A stretch of DNA of 64,000 bases from Piscicola geometra (lineage: Eukaryota; Annelida; Clitellata; Hirudinida; Piscicolidae). Shown here piece after piece: positions 51,983 through 64,000 of the stretch. The notes under the pieces are model-generated. The model was not told where the DNA came from. It was given only the letters and a program-made list of their open reading frames with translations, and made no database searches. The translations under genes and the position numbers were made by a program. Within the stretch, counting starts at the first letter, position 1. Every line of letters begins with the position of its first letter. The stretch spans positions 6,656,503 through 6,720,502 of the forward strand of contig OX030965.1 of the NCBI GenBank assembly GCA_943735955.1, written 5' to 3'.

Positions 51983-53942
51983 CTTCATCCGAATCTGCAT
52001 CTCTCAAGGCAGCCTGAGTGCGTCAATTAGAATAGTCATTAAGGCTAATTAATCATTATACTCTATATAATTCAACCTAGTTAGATTGTAAAATTAAATG
52101 GAAATGGATTAAGGATATGATTAGTCATATAATGCAATACCTCTAACCATCAATTATTTCTAAATAATTTAATTAGATTAAATTAGTGATATGAGAAAGG
52201 TCACCTTTGCTTCTTCCACAGCCTGCTGGAGGAGGTCTTCAGGCACGAGTTGGTGCTTGCCCTGCGTCTCTGTGAGATGGTGTAAAAATCTAAATGATTA
52301 ATTTGGTTAATTAGTTAATTGGGTTCATTACCAATTAAGTAACTAATTTACTGCATGCTGATGAGTGAGTAACAGTTGATATAAACAAATGATGATGGTT
52401 ATGATCAAATGGAAGCAAAGCCACCTTCGCCGATCCAGCTCATCTCCAGAATGAAATCCTTGTCTTTCAGTTCGTCGTGCACTCCGTAAATGCTGGTGGT
52501 GATGATAATGATGGTGGTGATGATGATTATGTTCTATCAGCCAAAGAAAAATATAAGTATTAAGATATTTTTGCCAAGTATCATTAACATGAAGATTAAA
52601 TGGATTAAATGAATGGATTATAAGAGGGCACTTAATAAATTAGATATTTTCTACAACTCACATCTTTGCCACCTCCTTCACCAACTGTTTCATGTCCATG
52701 CTACCCATCTAAATAAATTATTATTCATATTATTGAAGTTTTTTAAATAAACAAAGAAATACACAAGCAATGTTGCCTGATGCTGAAAAGGCAAAAGCCA
52801 ACCTGGAGTTTTTCGATCTCCGTCTTGGCAGCTTGTTTGGCCTTTCCAATCGCACATCCATGGTAACCCTGGTGATTAAATGACCAATTCAATAATAAAG
52901 GTGAATAATTAATTAATCTATAATATTTTTATTTTTAATGGTTTTATAATTAATATTATTCTTATTTGAGGATCAATATCTCAGTTATATTAGAGCAAAT
53001 TAAATATAAAAAAATAGAAAATGTATTGGTATTGTAATTTTCGATTTAGATGGCCAGTAGTGACACCTACATAGACTATTCCGGAAGGGTCAATGCCATA
53101 GAGTTGGGGAACGCCATTGTCGTAACCAGACAACAAGACACTGCTGCCGAATGGACGTACAAAACTGTACAGAGTGTAAGCGTGCATATACATTGAGACC
53201 CTGTCAGCCAGGATCTGTAATGGTTGAGAGAGAAAGGAAAATTAAAAAATATGGGAATTTTCATTAATCTCAAATGATTTTTTAACAATAATTTATTGTT
53301 TAAATTACTAAATTCTGAAGAGAATACCTTGCATGGAATGGGGTTTCCATAGCTGGATCGGTAGTTGGCAGCTTCTTGTCTGGCGATGTCTGCAATTTGC
53401 CTTGCGTCTGCCAACAAGCCCGCCATTGCCTGCATCACAATACCATTAAATTAACTAAACATTGAAAAAATACAACTTAACTTTTTTTTCTATAATTGGA
53501 CCGAAATAAAATAACTTAAATAAACAAACTCACCATTCCTGCATGCCTGTCAATGTGGAAGATCCTCTTGTTGGTGCTTTTCTCATAGAGTTTCGACTGA
53601 ATCAACTTCTCCACTCCAAACACCACTCCATTCTTGCCTTTGATTCCTATTGCAGTTCTTGAAAAAGAAGATTGGATAATTAAAAGAAAATTTATTGTAA
53701 TTAATTATGTTAACATTATGAGAATATTTTTTATGATTGATAATATCTCCGAAGATTTAATTCTAGTTGTACATACCCGCTGTTTTCAACGGCTTTGTGA
53801 GCATACTCAACCTGGAAGACTTTGCCGTCAGGAGAAAATTGAGAAGCAGATAAATCGTACTGAAAGTGGAAAAATAATCGATAATGTGAAATTAATATTT
53901 TATGAATAAAATATAATTTACCCCTGTTCCAATAGAACTCAT
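51978..53942 (-). CDS. PSMA3: Proteasome subunit alpha type-3
   Basis: Alpha-ring subunit of the 20S proteasome. Ten exons on the minus strand close in phase to 251 aa: 53942-53922, 53859-53777, 53657-53534, 53429-53328, 53214-53071, 52868-52803, 52708-52662, 52492-52425, 52269-52205, 52013-51978. The N-terminus [19 protein letters not shown] followed by [15 protein letters not shown] is the alpha-subunit signature. [29 protein letters not shown] and [19 protein letters not shown] fit alpha-3 specifically, and the tail ends acidic (DADSDEE). The human protein has 255 residues. Introns are AT-rich and 60-210 bases with ordinary signals. It shares its upstream region with CTDSPL2. Confidence 0.95.
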
Positions 53943-54459
53943 TTTGTTGGAATATCAGCTTTGCAATCTAAAATGATAAAGCAAATATTTAATTTAATAA
54001 TGCCCACAACAACATAAAATATAAATATATAAATTTTTGTGAAAATTCTTAAAACATTTTTTTGAAATTATAAATCAACTAAAAAGTATATTTCATTGAA
54101 ATATTCATTAAAATAAATATTTAGACTCTTTCTATTCCTCGAACCTTACTTGCTAGCATGTATCGTAGCTGGTTGCTGTAATTTGTGTTTGTTCCTCGTT
54201 TCCGAAAGCGCGAAATCTCTCTTAAATTAATAAATACATTATTGATTTGGTGCGAATTTCAAATTTTTGAATTAAAATTTCACCAATCTTGCGATTAGTC
54301 CAAAAAGTTATCGAAAATACGTTTTATGAATAGATATTTTGATAATTTCCTCCATAACGTCTCGAATCGCTTTTTGGAATATAATTATTCGCTGTTCTCT
54401 TGCTATTCACGCCATTCGGCATTTTAAAGTTGATCCGAAAGTCAGAATTTTAATCGGAA
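53943..54459. promoter_or_regulatory. Divergent promoter region of PSMA3 and CTDSPL2
   Basis: 517 bases separate the two ATG codons, which face away from each other. The interval is AT-rich with a more mixed stretch near 54185-54220 and 54350-54450. No TATA box is assigned. Confidence 0.5.
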
Positions 54460-57400
54460 ATGCATTTACGAAAGAATGAAAGCAGGAAGAAGACCGAAAG
54501 GCTGAAATTTAATGAGAAAAAGGCACCCAGAAAAGAAGTTGGTCTGACGAAGAACAAGTCTGACGTTAACTTAGTGGTGAGTGTTTGTTGAAGCATCAAA
54601 TTACATTTTATTACGTTTTATATTTGAAACTCAAAATATGCAAATAAAATGGCAATAAATGTCGAATTCGTCCAACAGTCGTCCACTTCCAAAGCTCCCA
54701 TGAGTTCAGCTCCGAAGGGTCCATCTAACAACCCCAGCATCAGGAATCTAAACAAAGACTTTGCTGCAGGTTCTTCATCATCCAGCAACGCCATCACTTC
54801 CACTGTGCAGGATGATCTGCAAGATTCGACTGTCTCCACCTCCTCCTCCCTCACCTCATCGCCCACCAAGGCACGCAAGCACCTCCACCCCTCCGTCAAG
54901 ATCCTCCTGCCAGAACCAGCCTCCACCACCAACCTGCCCGCCTCCATTGTTGCTGAACCACTCAAGAAACCATCCAGTCTGTTCAGACATTTTCTCATTT
55001 CTACTCTCAATGAATCTTTTAAACTATACAACTATAATTTTTCCCACAAAAATATTTTTAATTGTTTTTTAAAATCTAAAATTGTTCATCACACATACAC
55101 ATCTAGTCACTCACTCACACAAATAAACAAATGCACACAGACAAAAGGACATACACAAAGAGACACATAATGTCAATGACGATGACCACGCGTGCCAAGG
55201 CGGCCAACATGAGCAACACGCTATTCTCACCTGGCTTCCACATCATCCCTCCCAAAAGTTTGTATTTTCATCATTAACATAAATCATAATCGTCGTTGTT
55301 ATTATTTATAAATCAATTTTAATTAATTCAAAAGAATGAATTTATTAGAATTAAAAGTAGTATAATATATATAATATTCTAGGGAAAGCTAAATGAATGG
55401 AGTCATGAATTAATACCATTATTTATATTTTCTTTTTTTTGGTCTTCATATGATGATGATGAAGTGAATAATCATGATGATCATGAGGATGATGCAAATA
55501 ATAATGATGATAATGATACTGCTACAGTGGCCAAGACAGACAGTTCCCCTGACCAATCGTGCGACAGTCCTGTCAAGGCCCTCTGCCAAGTCGATCAAGA
55601 TGGTTTGTCATTGGGTGGTTATCAATTGTTGTTGGTGTTGTTCTTAGTGTTGTTGTTGGTGTTGTTGTTGCTAGGCTGCACGCATGTTGTATGCAAATTT
55701 TATTATTATTTTATTTAGGAACATTAATATCGCTTGTTTTTGATTTTCTAAATTATTATTCTTTTCTATATTAAATTATTTTAATATTCTTTTCAGATTC
55801 CACAAAAGAAAACCAAACACCCATCAAAAGTTCTTTAATCGACGCCTACATCGATGACGACAACGAAAACAACAACGTCGCCATGGTCACAACACATGAC
55901 GACGACAGCCCAACAGCCACCAACAACAACAACAACAACCTCGCCAACGACTCAGTCTCATCGCTCGACACGCGTCTGCTCAGATGTGACGAAGTCATCA
56001 CCAACACCATCGCCCCCCTCTCCCTTCCTCCACTACCACCACCGTCCTTCCCTAAAGCATCATCATCGTCATCCCTCCATGCATCCACAGCCACCTCTTT
56101 TTCAACACCTTCACCACCTCCATCCAATCTCATAGCTAGTGCATCTATATTACAGCCCATCCCTACCTCCAGCAACATAGCAACCAGCGTTGCTAGCGAC
56201 TCTGGGGTCGCGTGTCAGCATGGCGGCAGTGGGGAGGAGGTGGGTGCAGATGAACAGATCGACGAGTGGGAGGGAGAGACGTTCGACCCGTGAGTGCCAT
56301 CCTCCTCCTCCTCCTCCTCTTCCCGCCAGCGCATTTCGATTTCTATAATTCATTCAAACCTTCTACTCTAACCATCTTTTCTACTCTACCATCATCACCA
56401 ACTACCATCATCACCAACTACCATCATCACCAACTACCATCATCACCTACTACCATCATCACCAACTACCATCACCACCAACTACCATCACCACCACCAC
56501 CATCATCACCAACTACCATCATCACCAACTACCATCATCATCACCAACTACCATCATCATCACCAACTACCATCATCACCACCACCATCATCACCAACTA
56601 CCATCATCACCACCACCATCACCACCAACTACCATCATCACCACCAACTACCATCATCACCACCAACTATCATCATCACCAACTACCATCATCATCAACT
56701 ACCATCATCGCCAACTACCATCATCGCCAACTACCATCATCACCAACTACCATCATCGCCAACTACCATCATCACCAACTACCATCATCATCAACTACCA
56801 TCATCGCCAACTACCATCATCACCAACTACCATCATCGCCAACTACCATCATCACCAACTACCATCATCATCAACTACCATCATCGCCAACTACCATCAT
56901 CATCACCAACTACCATCATCACCAACTACCATCATCATCACCAACTACCATCATCATCAACTACCATCATCATCACCAACTACCATCATCATCAACTACC
57001 ATCATCACCAACTACCATCACCACCAACTACCATCATCACCACCACCATCATCACCACCACCATCATCATCACCAACTACCATCATCATCGCCAACTACC
57101 ATCATCATCGCCAACTACCATCATCATCACCAACTACCATCATCACCACCAACTACCATCATCACCACCACCATCATCACCAACTTCCATCATCACCACC
57201 ACCATCATCACCAACTACCATCATCACCACCACCATCATCACCAACTACCATCATCACCAACTACCATCATCACCACCAACTACCATCATCACCACCACC
57301 ATCATCACCAACTACCATCATCACCAACTACCATCATCACCACCACCATCATCACCAACTACCATCATCATCAACTACCATCATCATCACCAACTACCAT

Positions 57401-60400
57401 CATCATCACCAACTACCATCATCACCAACTACCATCATCATCAACTACCATCATCATCACCAACTACCATCATCACCACCACCATCATCACCACCAACTA
57501 CCATCATCATCACCAACTACCATCATCATCACCAACTACCATCATCACCACCAACTACCATCATCACCACCAACTACCATCATCATCCCACCACCACCGC
57601 GCAGGTACTACTTCATCCGCTACCTGCCTCCCTTATTGGACGAGATGCGTATCAAGAAGTCAGCCCTGCCCCTCAAGACCCGCGGCGTGCCCAAGTTGAC
57701 TCTCGTGCTCGATTTGGTGAGTGGGTGGAGGGGTGGTTGGGTGAGTGGGTGGAAGGGTGGTTGGTTGAGTGCGTGGAGGGGTGGTTGGTTGAGTGGGTGG
57801 AAGGGGTGGTTAGGTGAGTGGGTTGAGTGGGTGGAGGGGTGGTTAGGTGAGTGGGGGGAGGGGTAGTTAGGTGAGTGGGTGGAAGGGTGGTTAGGTGAGT
57901 GGGGGGAGGGGTGGTTGGGTGAGTGGGTAGAGGGGTGGTTAGGTGAGTGGGTGGAGGGGTGGTTGGATGAGTGGGGGAGGGGTGGTTGGTTGAGTGGGTG
58001 GAAGGGGTGGTTGGGTGAACGGGGGGAGGGGTGGTTGGGTGAGTGGGGGGAGGGTTGTTGGGTGGGTGGGGGGAGTGGGTGGTTTGGTGAGTGGGAGGGG
58101 GGTGGTTGGTGAGGTGTAAGATTTGGTTGGTGAGATAAGGTGATGGTGTGGGAGTTGTCATACTAAATAGTGTAGGGTAATGCAAAGTCATTAATTGGGG
58201 AGATTTTATGCGTGCTCACATATACACACTCACATACAAACAGGACGAGACACTGGTGCACTGCAGTCTGACCGAGGTGCCTGATGCAGTGTTCACCTTC
58301 CCAGTCCTCTTCGAAGACGTCACCTACCAGGTGCTTGTGTGGGGGGGTTGTTTGAGTGAAGAGGTGGGTGGAGTGGTGGTTGGGTAGGGGGTGGAGTGTT
58401 GTTGAAAGGGGTTGTCTTAGTGAAGGGATGGTTGGGGGGTTAGGGTGAAAGGGTGTGGCATGTGAATTTTGACTTGGGATGATTAGTGAGGGATAAATGA
58501 TATCCTCTCAACACTTCACTACCGTTATCATTGCAACCACACTTCTCCATCATCACCCTCCATCCACCCCCACATTACCTCCACACCACCATAATAACTC
58601 TCACCCCCCACCCAGCAAACCCATCCACCCACCAAACCCCCCCACCCATCCACCCACCAAACCCCCCCACCCATCCATCCACCCACCCACCCAGCAAACC
58701 CACCCACTCACCAAACCCACCCACTCACCAAACCCACCCACCCACCAAACCCACCCACCACCAAACCCACCCACCCACCAAACCCATCCACCCACCAAAC
58801 CCATCCACCCACCATACCCATCCACCCACCAAACCCATCCACCCACCAAACTCACCCACCCACCAAACTCACCCACCCACCAAACCCATCCACCCACCAA
58901 ACCCATCCACCCACCAAACCCATCCACCCACCAAACCCACCCATCCACCAAACCCACCCATCTACCAAACCCCCCACATCCACCAAACCCACCCACCCAT
59001 CCACCAACCCACCAAACCTACCCAGGTGTACGTCAAGACGCGCCCTCGCTTCCGTGAGTTCCTCGAGGTGGTCGCCCCCCTCTTTGAGGTGGTCGTCTTC
59101 ACCGCCTCGAAGAAGGTCTACGCCAACAAACTCCTCAACCTCCTCGACCCCCACAAGAGGCTCATCAGGTGCGTTTTGGGGGGGGGGGTGTGGGTTGATT
59201 GGTTGGAGGTTTGTGGTGGAGAGGGGGTGATTATTACCATTCTTATCATCATCAGCACCACCATTCCTATTATCATCATCATCATCATCATCATCACCTA
59301 CCATCATCACCACCACTTCCATCATCACCCTTACCAGGGCCCGCGCTGGGTCAAAATTTTGTGGGGCCAATTTTTTTTTCAAGTCCCATGTATAAGGCGC
59401 ACTTATTTATTTTTAAACTCACCCTCAATAAGCTCCTAGTTGGCTTCAAATCAATAAACCCTCCTACATAGAGAGTGTATTCTTCGTTTTATAATTATTC
59501 TAATTTTTAGTTTTATTTGTATAAAGTGAGCGTTAAGTATTTTTTCAAGACAATGAAGAAAACATTAAATTTATTCATTACAAGTTAACACGGATTATAG
59601 CTATAATTTATGAGGAATCTTTTAGAAAAATATAAATATAATGTTAAAAAAACTGGTTTATGCATATTCAAACTGATATAATATATATATTTATAATATT
59701 TATCAAGTCAAATTTTATTAAGTTTTGTCTACTGAATCCTCTACAGTTTCACTTCCACACTCTACAGTTGATACTGGCGATAGTAACAATCGTTTGGCAG
59801 CTTCCGCTGATGCTGGATAAGAATTAGAGTTTTTAATGGACAAATTATATGTAGATTTTATGTCAGTGACTGACTTATTACCAGAGCTATGGCTGGCTCG
59901 AGTGAAGTTGGCGAAGCTGAGTAGTTCAGGTTGTGAGCGCTCAATACCCACAGCCTCTAGGTACTCAGATACTCTTTTTATGTCTGAGTGTATTTCGGAA
60001 ACTGAAATACTAAGATTAAAAAAATTGTTCATTGCCGTTAATACAGACCCATCCTCGTTGTCTGAAAACCAACTATTGAGATTTTTTATCATGCTTTCAA
60101 CAAACTTACCGCATACAGGCTCAGCTTCAGTCCTCTGTTTCACACTATCTCGAATAGTGTGACCTTCATAATCGAAAAGACACAGACCAAATTCATCAGG
60201 CTTTGGAATGTCATGTATAAGCTTTAAAAACTTTTGCATCATGGGGCCTGACTTAGCTTTTAACATGTACTCCAAAGTCTGAATAGTTGCTGTTAAAAGG
60301 GGTGCAATCTCAGAATAAGCCAAGTCTTTCTTTTGGTACATTTTGGACAATATAGGAATAGACTTGAGCACATCACACAAAAAGTGAGCAATGTACAAAA

Positions 60401-62386
60401 ACTTGAAGGTTGTTATTGGTTTATAAAGACTTAAAGATTTTCCTGACTTTTCTTCAAAAGTCAACCCTTAGACATGCTAGGGATGTGACACCCTGTTCTA
60501 TGCAATGAGCATTTAAAGCAGGAATCCCAGAACTAGCGATATTCTGCTTAGCAGCAAAGTATACATTTTTGAGTGCTGCAGTTATCGCTGCTTCATTCTT
60601 GCCAAAGGCCACTTCACAGGCAGAAATCATGAACACTGGTTGCTTGCTGGCGCCGACAGCTAAGATTATAAAAAAAGTGAACGCAGGTGATCTTCATTTT
60701 AAATACTTCTAATGAAGAAATAATTGTGCTAAATTATGCAATTTTATTAACAGTTACCTTTAGAACTCGCATGTCTCAACACTGAGTTTTTATTAATATT
60801 ACTACATCCAAAAGTAAAAGAGTTTTTATTTTGCACCTTCATACATAGATCACAGTACATTACATTTTTCATATTGTCAAAGCGGAGCCAATTGTTATTA
60901 ATTTTCCATGTCTGTTGGAATGCTCTGTTTTTTTCTTTTTGGCTTGACTCTTTTCTATCCTGAGAACCACTTGAGGAAGACATTTGACAGATTTCTTAGT
61001 AATAGCTTTTTTAATATCTCTTTAATTTCACGCGACTTTAATGACCTAACGGTGTTACAAAGTATGCTATACAACACAAGTATTATATAGATTGACAGAA
61101 GCTTATATAGATTGATATAGTCTGCACGCGAATGACCGGATTTAAAACACGAGGCTATTTTTGATTGGCTCAACTTTTCAATAATAACTTCTTCCCGCGA
61201 CATTCTATTAGACAAAGAAACATCTAAAAAATTTCACAATAAAAAAAAGTCGTAAATAAAATTTTGGAAAAAAAAATCATTGGGGCCAATCAGGATTCTT
61301 TCGGGCCAATTTTGAAAAAGTGGGGCCATTGGCCCTGGTGGCCCTCGACAGCGCGAGCCCTGCCCTTACCACTCCCACCATCATCATCACCATTCCTATT
61401 ATCATGATCATCATCACCACCACCACCTTAGATACCGCCTCTTCCGCGAGCACTGCATCTGCGTGAACGGCAACTACATCAAGGACTTGAGTGTCCTCGG
61501 CAGGGACCTCTCCAAGGTCATCATCATCGACAACTCCCCCCAGGCGTTTGCTTATCAGGTGGGTGGGTGGCTTGGTTGGGAGAGGTTGGTGGTTGGTTGG
61601 GAGTGGAGGGGGGTGAGGTGGGTGGCGTGGTTGGTGGGTGGGTGGTTGGTAGTAGAGGTGGGGTGGCTGGGTGCAGGTAGGATGGTGGTTGGGTAGTTGG
61701 GTGGTAGTGGGTGTGGGTGGTGGTTGGGTGGGTGTGGGGTGGTTTGGTGGTGGTTGAGTGGGTGTTGGATGTGGGGTTGTGATGGTGGAGGAGGAGGTGG
61801 GAGGGTAGGGGTGGCATTCTACCTTGTAGTGTGGGTATTTGTGCTTCACACTGCATGACAACATTCAATGCTGACTCGTGAGTTTTTGCCGCTATCACTA
61901 TCATCATTACCACCAAGATCATCATCATCATTACCACCAAGATCATCATCATCATTACCACCAAGATCATCATCATCATCGTAATCATCATCACAATCAT
62001 CACCTCGACAGCTGGACAACGGCATCCCCATTGAGAGCTGGTTCGAGGACCAGGAAGATGACGAACTCATGAAGCTCCTCCCCTTCCTCTTCTCCCTCAC
62101 CGAAAAGGTGGTGGTGGTGATTATGATGATGATTGGGTTGAGGGGGGGTCATGATGATGATGATTGGGTTGTAGGGGGGGGGTCATGATGATGATGAAGA
62201 TGATGAGAATGCTGGTGGTGATGAAGATGATGATGATTTTGGTTAGATAATTTTCATGATGATGATGATGGTTTTCGTGTTTGTAGTAATGATCACAAAT
62301 AATTAATTATTCTCCAGGGTGGGGACGTGAGGTCGCACATCAGGTCAAAGTTCAAGTTGCATGAACTGCTGCCCCCTCTGGAATGA
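54460..62386 (+). CDS. CTDSPL2: CTD small phosphatase-like protein 2 (FCP/SCP family)
   Basis: HAD-superfamily protein Ser/Thr phosphatase. Eleven exons close in phase to 598 aa: 54460-54576, 54679-54976, 55141-55257, 55465-55602, 55797-56289, 57605-57716, 58244-58330, 59026-59168, 61432-61558, 62012-62107, 62318-62386. The catalytic domain starts at [18 protein letters not shown]; the DLDET motif is split by intron 6 (LDL|DETLVHC). [53 protein letters not shown] and the C-terminal HELLPP are diagnostic. The N-terminal 330 residues are Ser/Asn/Asp-rich and poorly conserved; LFSPGF in exon 3 recalls the human LGTIFSPV segment. The exon 2-3 junction is the least certain. Human CTDSPL2 is 466 aa. 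Intron 8 carries an antisense hAT element. Confidence 0.92.
56385..57595. repeat. CAACTACCATCATCAC minisatellite filling CTDSPL2 intron 5
   Basis: About 1.2 kb of CCAACTACCATCATCA units with CATCAC insertions, ending directly before the acceptor of the exon at 57605. Confidence 0.95.
57717..58115. repeat. GGTGAGTGGGTGGAGGGGTGGTTG minisatellite starting at a 5' splice site
   Basis: The 22-24 base unit (GGTGAGTGGGTGGAG plus GGGTGGTT) repeats about 17 times from the true donor onward; ten copies keep GTGAGTG. Confidence 0.93.
58600..59015. repeat. CACCAAACCCATCCACC minisatellite before the exon-8 acceptor of CTDSPL2
   Basis: 17 base units with ACCCACCCACC variants. The 5' end of the same intron is GTGGGTGGAGTGGTGG-like. 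Confidence 0.93.
59335..61362 (-). mobile_element. hAT-superfamily element inside CTDSPL2 intron 8
   Basis: Ends are CAGGGCCCGCGCTGGGTC at 59335 and, read inward from 61362 on the other strand, CAGGGCTCGCGCTGTCGA. CCCTTAC(C) flanks both sides (59328-59335 and 61363-61370), fitting an 8 bp hAT target duplication with one C shared or lost. Subterminal GGGGCCAAT motifs occur near both ends. The coding content is antisense to CTDSPL2 and belongs to the TTF-zinc-finger/ZNF862-like hAT group. Confidence 0.85.
59718..60983 (-). pseudogene. Degenerate hAT transposase, ZNF862-like
   Basis: Three minus-strand pieces. 60983 to about 60761: N-terminus with a TTF/BED-type zinc finger ([20 protein letters not shown]), ending at a plausible donor GTAACT. 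About 60661-60454: [19 protein letters not shown]. 60464-59718: C-terminal 248 codons ([40 protein letters not shown]). The last two overlap in different frames, and the central region with the catalytic acidic residues seems deleted, so it should be inactive. A domestication event cannot be excluded but is not supported. Confidence 0.8.
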
Positions 62387-63511
62387 TGGATGAATGGATG
62401 GATGAGTGCATGCATGGATGAGTAAATGCGTGAGTGAATGCATGCATGGTTCGGGATTGAGTTTAGTAAATGCATCCGAACTCACTATCACTATCATGAC
62501 TATTGGACTGATCTTTAGAGAATAATTTTTACGATTTTTCTAATTCATTTTTCACACCATTCATTTATTTCCTCATCCAATTAGAATTTAAGAGTTAGTT
62601 TTGCATCTAATTAAATACTCTATCCCCATTCTTTAATCATTATCATCACTATTATTTTTAATCGCTATCATTATCATCTCACAAATCTCTGATCACCCTC
62701 ATCATTAAATGCATCTCTCATATCTATACATTAATCCATTAGTTCTCACCAATCTCTCTTCTAAATCATTTTGATTTACTTTTTCAAGCGTTTTAATTCT
62801 TTCTTTTTTTTCGAATATTTTTTCTTTCCATCACCAAGAATTTTAAAATATGATTTTTAATTATTTCTGATACCAATTTATGTATATTTTCCTGACAGTT
62901 ATCACACTAACTAAGCAAGCTTTGCAGCTCTCCTAAATCCATATGTTGTGTGTACAACACTATAATGTATGTATTATGTATGCGTCCTAGTGGGTGCTGG
63001 TGTTTGCATCCTATTTGTAGTATTTAATACGTATTTTTATATTAATTTTAACATGTTTATAAGTATTTTATTGGTTATTTTGGTATTATTTTAAATAATT
63101 ATTTAATGATTTAATCAATCCTTGTTACGATCAGTGTGTTTCTATTTCAAGTCCACGCTAACCGCAACGCTTAATGTTGAGTAATTAGACGTTTTTAGTG
63201 ATTTATAAATTATCCGTGCATATTTATTCAATAATACATGAATATTCATAGAATTATAATTATGTATTCTTTGTGCTGCAGTGTGCGCGTGTGTGGTGTA
63301 TAAAGTGTTGTGTGGTTAAATCGTCTGCCGAAAGGTTACTCCTAATACATCTACAACGAAGCCTCGTTTATTTCTCAATTATTTAAATAGTATAAATTTA
63401 TAATTATTTTAATTAAATCGAATGTTAATTAAATTGTCATTCAATTTGTGAAGAAGATTCATTATAGTTAAATAGAGAGTAATTGCATATGTACAAGGAG
63501 CAGACGGCATA
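62387..63511. other. Convergent 3' flank between CTDSPL2 and RPF1
   Basis: AT-rich 3' UTR-type sequence with ATGCATG and GATG repeats just after the CTDSPL2 stop (62390-62460). No gene seen. Confidence 0.6.
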
Positions 63512-64000
63512 TCAGATGACGAATTTCCTCCTGGACTTTTCTTTCTGGAGTGGTGATGATGATAATGATATAAATGATGATGATGATGTTAGTATAAAGT
63601 GTTAGAACACTAAGGGTATCTTAGAATAAATAGTTTAATAAATAGATATAAAATTAAATATTTGAAAGAATAAGATTAAAAATATTGTTGCCTTTTGGAT
63701 GAAAATGTACTCTCCAAATTTGGAGTCGAAGGTTCCTTTTTGGAGGGAACGCAGCATGAGTGTGAAGCGTGGTCCTAATTCTTGCAGACCTACCTTCTTC
63801 TCATTCCTGAACTGGTATCTGTGGTGTGGTCGGGTGGTGGTTGCCGTGTGGTTGCTTTGTGGTGTGTTGGCGGGAATGGTAGTGGTAGTGGTGGTAGCAG
63901 TGGTAGCGTGGTTAAGATACAATAAAAGAAAAAATTCGGATAATGACCATCAAACATCAGAACCCCCTCGAAATAACGACCGGTGTTGTCTGAAGAAGAT
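63512..64000 (-). CDS. RPF1: Ribosome production factor 1 (Brix domain), C-terminal exons only
   Basis: Nucleolar 60S biogenesis factor of the Brix family. Three minus-strand exons: 64000-63981 (IFFRQHR, continues outside), 63818-63692, 63544-63512. They read in phase through [33 protein letters not shown] and end SRRKFVI-stop; human RPF1 has [19 protein letters not shown] and ends SRRKFHL. The intron between the last two exons would use a GC donor (AAG|GCAACA). If that intron is rejected, the frame runs on into hydrophobic non-homologous sequence. The neighbouring gene CTDSPL2 converges on it. Confidence 0.88.

Noticed and set aside
56266..57699. 477 codon frame overlapping CTDSPL2 exons
   Set aside because: It reads through the minisatellite of intron 5 in the wrong frame for the flanking exons; the spliced model closes in phase and matches the family.
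59718..60983. Domesticated ZNF862-like host gene
   Set aside because: It lies inside recognisable hAT ends with a target duplication, has a frame break and seems to lack the central catalytic region.

Overview
The window is metazoan nuclear DNA: intron-rich protein genes with GT-AG introns, AT-rich spacers and a very heavy load of micro- and minisatellites. The gene set (vesicle tether, tandem nicotinic-type receptor subunits, PP2A B56, calcineurin B, proteasome alpha subunit, CTD-like phosphatase, mitochondrial and nucleolar ribosome factors) is general animal. The tandem divergent Cys-loop subunits and short introns suggest an invertebrate, perhaps a spiralian such as an annelid; this is a guess from style, not a match.

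Layout. 1-6536 (+): 3' two thirds of USO1/p115, 19 exons. 7215-12406 (+): complete Cys-loop receptor subunit with a 1.13 kb TIR element in intron 2. 13496-15798 (+): second, related subunit. 17062-24372 (+): PP2A B56 gamma/delta-type subunit, 17 exons, with four copies of the palindrome TGTCTAGACA at its stop codon and 3' UTR. 24373-41284: about 17 kb with no recognisable protein gene, full of tri- and tetranucleotide arrays and a perfect 548 bp CA tract. 41285-43531 (+): four-exon gene that I cannot assign to a family. 43532-47747: AT-rich spacer with long (GAT)n and (CATC)n. 47748-48948 (+): MRPL50. 49204-50762 (+): calcineurin B. 51978-53942 (-): proteasome alpha-3, sharing a 517 bp divergent promoter region with CTDSPL2 (+, 54460-62386). 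A decayed hAT element (59335-61362) sits in CTDSPL2 intron 8. 63512-64000 (-): C-terminal exons of RPF1, converging on CTDSPL2.

Gene models were built by hand from splice signals and protein similarity. Phase closes in every model: the p115 exons give 746 in-window codons, receptor 1 gives 533 aa, B56 583 aa, the unknown gene 597 aa, MRPL50 227 aa, calcineurin B 170 aa, PSMA3 251 aa and CTDSPL2 598 aa.

The most interesting pattern is not a gene. In USO1, PPP2R5 and CTDSPL2 many introns start with a G/GT-rich repeat directly at the 5' splice site and end with a complementary C/AC-rich repeat directly at the 3' splice site (GT...CA, GTTG...CAAC, GGTGG...CCACC). The pyrimidine tract is often replaced by (CA)n. 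The pre-mRNA could fold each intron into a hairpin that brings its two ends together. MRPL50, calcineurin B and PSMA3 in the same window have ordinary AT-rich introns with T-rich acceptors, so two intron styles coexist. The genes themselves do not form one pathway; PP2A-B56, calcineurin B and the CTD-like phosphatase are three phosphatase genes in one neighbourhood, probably by chance.
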